Origin: an uncultured Clostridia bacterium
GTDB lineage: Bacteria > Bacillota_A > Clostridia > Oscillospirales > Oscillospiraceae
DNA length: 9,151 nt
Assembly (NCBI GenBank): GCA_946059285.1
Contig: CAMGMW010000039.1
Location: forward strand, 1-9,151
Reading direction: 5' to 3'
This document shows positions 5,548 to 9,151 of the stretch, in pieces; the stretch's first letter is position 1, and the number at the start of each line of letters is the position of its first letter. The notes below the pieces were generated by a model. It ran no database searches. It was not told where the DNA came from and worked only from the letters and a program-made list of their open reading frames with translations. A program made the position numbers and the translations under genes.

Positions 5548-6129
5548 ATGGGATTTAAAACAGATTGGAGTTTCTTAGATAAGATATCAATGGGTGCTGT
5601 AGGCACAGAAGCAGTTATTGAGCAGCTAAACCACATGGGGCATCGGGTAATAGAGCTTGAGCGATACTGCACCAGCAATAAAATATGGGCAACAAAAATC
5701 AAGCGGCTCCGCATCCCGGATTTGCTATGTCTTCGTTGCGGACGAAGAATAGAATCCCGCGCAAAATCCAAATTAGGCATTATTATGTCAGATTCGGAAA
5801 ACAACGAAGATCGCAGATGGTTTTGCGGATTGCGGGATACAGATTGGGTTGCATTTATTCAGTGCTTTCGAGATGCAGAGAACAACTGGATTGCTATGCT
5901 CGTTGGTGGCTTTGTGTGCGTTGCGCTGGTTCTGGCAAGCGAATTTCTTTTCCACGTTCCTGAAATCGGATTGGTCGGATGGCTTGTATTTTTTGCAATG
6001 CAGGGCAGCGACCATGTTGCATTGTCCATAAATCTGAAAAACCGCAGAGCGCTGATATGGGGAATCGTGGAAATTGCTCTTGCTGTTGCTTTTGCCGTAG
6101 TGATTGTGATGAAGAGTGTGGTGCAATGA
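5548..6129 (+). pseudogene. Apparent in-frame chimera: restriction-type N-terminus + small membrane protein C-terminus
   Basis: 193 residues with two unlike halves. Residues 1-105 are soluble and mixed-charge. P57-D58 followed by E69-S-R-A-K73 (inside RIESRAKSKL) recalls a PD-(D/E)XK nuclease core, and C61/C64 form a CxxC. This half looks like the start of a much longer protein and has no C-terminal partner here. From about 109 on come three hydrophobic segments (114-132, 138-153, 167-188), with FFAMQGS and a basic NLKNRR turn. That half resembles the C-terminal part of ~100-residue DUF6442-type membrane proteins encoded just before a small XRE regulator, exactly the arrangement seen here. 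I infer a deletion joining two genes, junction near residues 104-112. The frame is open, AAGGA (5534-5538) precedes ATG 5548 by 9 nt, and the stop overlaps the next start (ATGA), so the product may still be made. An unknown true fusion cannot be excluded. Confidence 0.6.
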
Positions 6130-6335
6130 TGGAAGACAAGCTGGTATTGAAAAACCGCTTGAAGGAAGCGCGAACCGAAAAAGGATTCTCCCAACAGCAG
6201 CTGGCAGAAATGGTCGGTGTGTCACGTAACACTATAAGCTCAATTGAGACCGGTCAGTTTAACCCTACCGCAAAGCTGGCACTGGTTTTGTGTATCGCAC
6301 TGGATAAAAAGTTTGAGGAATTGTTCTACTTTTAA
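6126..6335 (+). CDS. XRE-family HTH regulator (YvaO/SinR-like short form)
   Basis: 69-residue Cro/C1-type DNA-binding protein. LKNRLKEARTEKGFSQQQLA and VGVSRNTISSIETGQFNPT give a textbook helix-turn-helix (about residues 22-45), followed by LALVLCIALDKKFEELFYF. This is the short regulator type usually paired with a small membrane protein in Firmicutes. Here it follows the membrane half of the preceding chimeric ORF with an ATGA overlap (start 6126, stop 6127-6129), so translation is probably coupled; no good independent ribosome binding site is visible. ATG 6129 is an equally possible start. It probably represses its own operon, but the target and signal are unknown. Confidence 0.88.
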   Translation: MMEDKLVLKNRLKEARTEKGFSQQQLAEMVGVSRNTISSIETGQFNPTAKLALVLCIALDKKFEELFYF

Positions 6336-6459
6336 AAAGAATGCATTGCTTTTGGTCGTTCTTATCCCCCTAGATGGACATGGTCAGAAAACATCTGCGG
6401 GTCTGGCGGTGGAAAGCAGGAGTCAAAAGATCGTGAGCAAATTGTGAGGAATATGATAT

Positions 6460-7641
6460 ATGAAGAAAGCGAACCAATGGGTAAACCTGTGTTTCTTTTT
6501 GGTGATCCTGTTTTTTCTCCTGGCAGGACTGGCACGGACCCTGTTCTGGCCCAAGGAGATTAACTACTACGAAAACCGCTATGCCTACACCGTAGAGGAA
6601 CTTTCCTCTGAGAATTTTTTAAGCGGCACATTTCAGGATTCCGTAGAAAAGGCACTGTCCGACCAGGTTCCTCTTGCCCAACGTCTTAAATCTCAGTATC
6701 ACCGTCTGTCTGTATCCTTCCAGCTCAAAACTTTGGAGGGTTTTATAAAAGCTCACCCTGATCTGTACGTCAATTTCCTGGGCAACAGCGTCTTCGGCGG
6801 CAACTGCCTTGTGTACTACCCGGCCCCGCTGGAGGAAAAGCTGGCAGTGCTGGAGCCTCGGATTGAGAATATCAACAGCATGCTGGACCGCCATCCGGAG
6901 CTGGAATTTTATGTTTTCTACATTGAGAAGGACACGGACATGAACTTCTCCACCGGTAAGAATACGGGGTTCTCCTCCTATGTTCAGGAAAACCTGCATC
7001 TGGACGCATCCCATTTCGGCTTGTTTCAGGTGACTGACTTCGATTTTTTCAGCAGGAACTTCTATAAAACCGACCACCATTGGAACTGCTACGGCTCCTA
7101 CCTGGGCTATACTCAGGTAGCGAAGCTGCTTTGCCCGGAGGACAAGCCTATGGTACCGGAGGAGGAAAAGCTTCTGGCGTACACCTTCAGCGGTTCCAAG
7201 GCAAACACTTCCGGCGGCATGAATGTATTCAAGGAGCAGTTTCCCGCCTATCGCTTCGTCTATCCGGATATGGATATCACCATCAACGGAGAACCGGCGG
7301 AAGACTATGGAAAACAGGACGCCTATTGGAACGGAGAAACCACAGAACAGATTTCTTACGGCGCTTTTTACGGCAGTGACAGCGGCGAAATTATCTTTGA
7401 CACCCACCGGCAGGATCGGGAAAGCATTCTGGTGCTGGGCGAATCCTATGACAATGCCATTTTGAAACTTCTGGCATCCCATTTCCAAAAGACTTACTCT
7501 GTGGATTTGCGAAATTATGAGGTCTCCATGGGCGCGCCCTTCCGTCTGGAGGAATATGTACAGGCACATCAGATCTCCAAGGTGCTGCTCATTGGAAGTC
7601 GGGATTATTTCCTATCGGATGACTTTAGGCTGGAGGATTGA
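6460..7641 (+). CDS. DHHW/AlgJ-like SGNH-type protein for polysaccharide O-acetylation
   Basis: 393-residue membrane-anchored extracytoplasmic protein, predicted to move acyl groups onto a surface glycan together with the downstream MBOAT protein. One hydrophobic N-terminal segment (8-28) anchors it; the rest faces outside. The name-giving motif DHHW is at 205-208 (KTDHHWNCYGSYLGY), and the candidate nucleophile is Ser329 in VLGESYDNAI (325-334), which resembles block I of SGNH hydrolases. These are the elements of AlgJ/AlgX-type acetyltransferases and of the Clostridial DHHW family; the polymer here is unknown. GAGGA (6446-6450) lies 9 nt before ATG 6460. The gene ends 2 nt before the MBOAT start. 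The 124 bases before it contain no gene and no clear terminator or consensus promoter. Confidence 0.88.
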   Translation: MKKANQWVNLCFFLVILFFLLAGLARTLFWPKEINYYENRYAYTVEELSSENFLSGTFQDSVEKALSDQVPLAQRLKSQYHRLSVSFQLKTLEGFIKAHPDLYVNFLGNSVFGGNCLVYYPAPLEEKLAVLEPRIENINSMLDRHPELEFYVFYIEKDTDMNFSTGKNTGFSSYVQENLHLDASHFGLFQVTDFDFFSRNFYKTDHHWNCYGSYLGYTQVAKLLCPEDKPMVPEEEKLLAYTFSGSKANTSGGMNVFKEQFPAYRFVYPDMDITINGEPAEDYGKQDAYWNGETTEQISYGAFYGSDSGEIIFDTHRQDRESILVLGESYDNAILKLLASHFQKTYSVDLRNYEVSMGAPFRLEEYVQAHQISKVLLIGSRDYFLSDDFRLED

Positions 7642-7643
7642 GC

Positions 7644-9044
7644 ATGGTTTTCAGTAGTCTCGTCTTTCTTTACGGATTTCTCCCTCTGGTTCTTGTCGGC
7701 TACTTTATCTGCCGGAACCGGGTGTACCGCAATGTGGTCCTGCTCCTGTTCTCTCTGGTGTTCTACGCCTGGGGTGAGCCAAAATATGTGCTGATTATGC
7801 TGCTGGCCTGTCTGGAGGCTTACTTCTGCGGTCTGCTGATGGAGCACCTGAAAAGCAAGCCCCGGCTCAGGCGGACGGCATTTTTGGCAGGTTTGGTGCT
7901 ATTGATCGCCAATCTGGTGGTGTTTAAGTACACCAATTTCATCTGGGATAACCTGCGTCTGGCCCTTCCCGTGCTTCCTGCCATCAGAAGCATCGCCCTG
8001 CCTATCGGCATCAGCTTCTATACCTTCCAGATTTTGTCCTACATCATCGACCTGTACTGGGGAGAAATACGGGTACAGCGGAATTTTCTGTACCTTGCCC
8101 TGTATGTGTCCTTCTTCCCGCAGCTCATCGCCGGTCCCATTGTGCGTTATCAGACCATTGAGGAGGAATTGGAAAACCGGCAGGAGACTTTAGGTGACGT
8201 TGCCGCCGGCATCAAGCGGTTCATCCTGGGTCTTGCCAAAAAGGTGATTCTTGCCAACCATCTGGCCGCTCTGTCGGAGCTGATTTACGGCGGTAGTCAG
8301 AATTTGTACGGCACCCTCCCCTACTGGCTGGCGGCCACGGCCTACGCGCTCCAAATCTATTTTGATTTCTCAGGCTACAGTGATATGGCAATCGGTCTCG
8401 GTCGGATTTTCGGATTTCGTTTTCTGGAGAACTTCAATTACCCCTATCTCTCCCTCTGCGTCACGGATTTCTGGCGGCGCTGGCACATCTCCCTGTCCAG
8501 TTGGTTCCGGGACTATGTGTATATCCCATTGGGCGGCAACCGGGTGAGTCGGGGCAAATGGATTCGGAATCTGCTGGTGGTCTGGGGGCTCACCGGCTTG
8601 TGGCACGGAGCGCAGTGGAACTTTATCCTCTGGGGTCTGTACTATGGCTTGCTGCTTCTCGCGGAAAAGCTGTTCTTGGGGAAGTATCTGGAAAAGCTTC
8701 CCAAGCTGCTCCGGTGGCTGTATGCCATGCTGCTGGTAAACGTAGGCTGGGTGATTTTTAACTGTACCGATATGACGCAGATGTGGCACGCCCTCAAAAC
8801 CATGTTCTGCTATATGCCCACAAACTTTACCGCTATGCTGGCGGCGGACACCTCCATTGTGAAGGGGCTTATATATGTTCCCCTGGGTCTCATTGCTGCC
8901 GCGCCCGTTTTTCGGAAGCTGCCCCGGCGCGAGGGGACAGCTTGGCTTGTTTTGGAACACGGGATGTACCTGATCCTGCTGGGTGTGTGCATTGCCTATA
9001 TCATCAGTTCCACCTATAACCCGTTTATCTATTTCAGATTCTAG
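7644..9044 (+). CDS. MBOAT O-acyltransferase (AlgI/PatB/DltB-like)
   Basis: 466-residue polytopic membrane protein with about a dozen hydrophobic segments, predicted to pass acyl (usually acetyl) groups across the membrane to an extracytoplasmic acceptor. Family signatures are clear: PIGISFYTFQILSYIIDLYWG (120-140), SFFPQLIAGPIVRY (156-169), YFDFSGYSDMAIGLGRIFGF (239-258), DFWRRWHISLSSWFRDYVYIPLGG (275-298) with His281, and LTGLWHGAQWNFILWG (316-331) with His321, the invariant catalytic His of MBOAT enzymes. Length and motifs match AlgI-like members rather than DltB; no dlt genes are nearby. ATG 7644 has GGAGG (7632-7636) 7 nt upstream; an in-frame TTG at 7638 is too close to that site. It is coupled to the DHHW gene and probably forms one acylation unit with it. 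Confidence 0.95.
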   Translation: MVFSSLVFLYGFLPLVLVGYFICRNRVYRNVVLLLFSLVFYAWGEPKYVLIMLLACLEAYFCGLLMEHLKSKPRLRRTAFLAGLVLLIANLVVFKYTNFIWDNLRLALPVLPAIRSIALPIGISFYTFQILSYIIDLYWGEIRVQRNFLYLALYVSFFPQLIAGPIVRYQTIEEELENRQETLGDVAAGIKRFILGLAKKVILANHLAALSELIYGGSQNLYGTLPYWLAATAYALQIYFDFSGYSDMAIGLGRIFGFRFLENFNYPYLSLCVTDFWRRWHISLSSWFRDYVYIPLGGNRVSRGKWIRNLLVVWGLTGLWHGAQWNFILWGLYYGLLLLAEKLFLGKYLEKLPKLLRWLYAMLLVNVGWVIFNCTDMTQMWHALKTMFCYMPTNFTAMLAADTSIVKGLIYVPLGLIAAAPVFRKLPRREGTAWLVLEHGMYLILLGVCIAYIISSTYNPFIYFRF

Positions 9045-9078
9045 TACGAACCACCGATAAAAATATACATCTTAATTG

Positions 9079-9106
9079 GTGGCACCGCGCCGAAAACGGC
9101 GCGGTG
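9079..9106 (+). terminator. GC-rich terminator-like hairpin with T-box-like core
   Basis: CACCGCGCCG (9083-9092) and CGGCGCGGTG (9097-9106) form a perfect 10-bp stem with an AAAA loop, 38 bp behind the MBOAT stop. The tail TGATTTC is a poor T tract, so termination may be weak on the plus strand; on the minus strand the stem is followed by CCACCAATT. The 5' arm begins with GGTGGCACCGCG (9079-9090), the conserved core of a T-box, yet no Stem I fits upstream. Confidence 0.6.
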
Positions 9107-9109
9107 TGA

Positions 9110-9139
9110 TTTCGCGATGGTCAGGTAAGAATCGCGAAA
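9110..9139. repeat. Inverted repeat TTTCGCGAT/ATCGCGAAA
   Basis: Perfect 9-bp inverted repeat (9110-9118 and 9131-9139) around a 12-nt loop GGTCAGGTAAGA, three bases after the preceding hairpin. It has no T tract on either side. It could be an operator, the edge of a dispersed repeat, or part of a structured RNA that continues beyond the window. Confidence 0.7.
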
Positions 9140-9151
9140 ACACGTCTCATG

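Noticed and set aside
6619..7569. 316-codon minus-strand open frame opposite the DHHW gene
   Set aside because: No recognisable domain or start signal; the plus-strand gene has clear motifs.
7638..7640. TTG start for the MBOAT gene
   Set aside because: Only 1 nt from GGAGG; ATG 7644 has normal spacing and suits family N-termini.
9119..9150. Short minus-strand frame beginning ATGAGACGTG near the right edge
   Set aside because: Only nine codons before a stop, overlapping the inverted repeat; not a supported gene, though it may be part of a recurring element.
1..9151. CRISPR array, transposase or retron-like features
   Set aside because: No regularly spaced repeats, no transposase or reverse transcriptase motifs on either strand.

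Overview
The window looks like a chromosomal segment of a Gram-positive anaerobe of class Clostridia, probably a gut Oscillospirales-type organism. The evidence is a T-box-controlled, TGS-less threonyl-tRNA synthetase, a YabE-type G5/3D cell-wall protein next to rsmA, strong AGGAGG-type ribosome binding sites, and a DHHW/MBOAT acylation pair. The genus assignment is inference from gene style, not from a marker gene.

Layout. Positions 1-1565 (minus) hold most of thrS, cut by the left edge. Its leader (about 1840-1566) is a T-box riboswitch with a threonine (ACC) specifier, a T-box sequence, a terminator and a consensus promoter. Going right from there, yabE-like (2126-3253), rsmA/ksgA (3311-4195) and a YjjG-type HAD phosphatase (4173-4850) form a compact plus-strand run. 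It is followed by tRNA-Gln(CTG) at 4952-5025 with its own promoter and terminator.

Positions 5026-6459 differ: AT-richer, with two small XRE-type regulators flanking a 193-codon ORF that appears to be an in-frame chimera. Its first ~105 residues are soluble and resemble the N-terminus of a restriction-type protein. The rest is a three-helix membrane protein of the kind normally paired with the downstream regulator. I read this as the collapsed remnant of an accessory (possibly restriction/defence) island next to the tRNA gene.

Positions 6460-9044 encode a DHHW/AlgJ-like extracytoplasmic protein and an MBOAT O-acyltransferase, a two-gene module predicted to O-acylate a surface polysaccharide. 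The window ends in two nested inverted repeats, the first carrying an orphan T-box-like core sequence.

The most interesting points are the chimeric ORF, the overlapping promoter/terminator/Shine-Dalgarno arrangement before rsmA, a WalR-type direct repeat at the yabE-like promoter, and the orphan T-box-like hairpin at the right end. I did not find a complete new multi-gene system.
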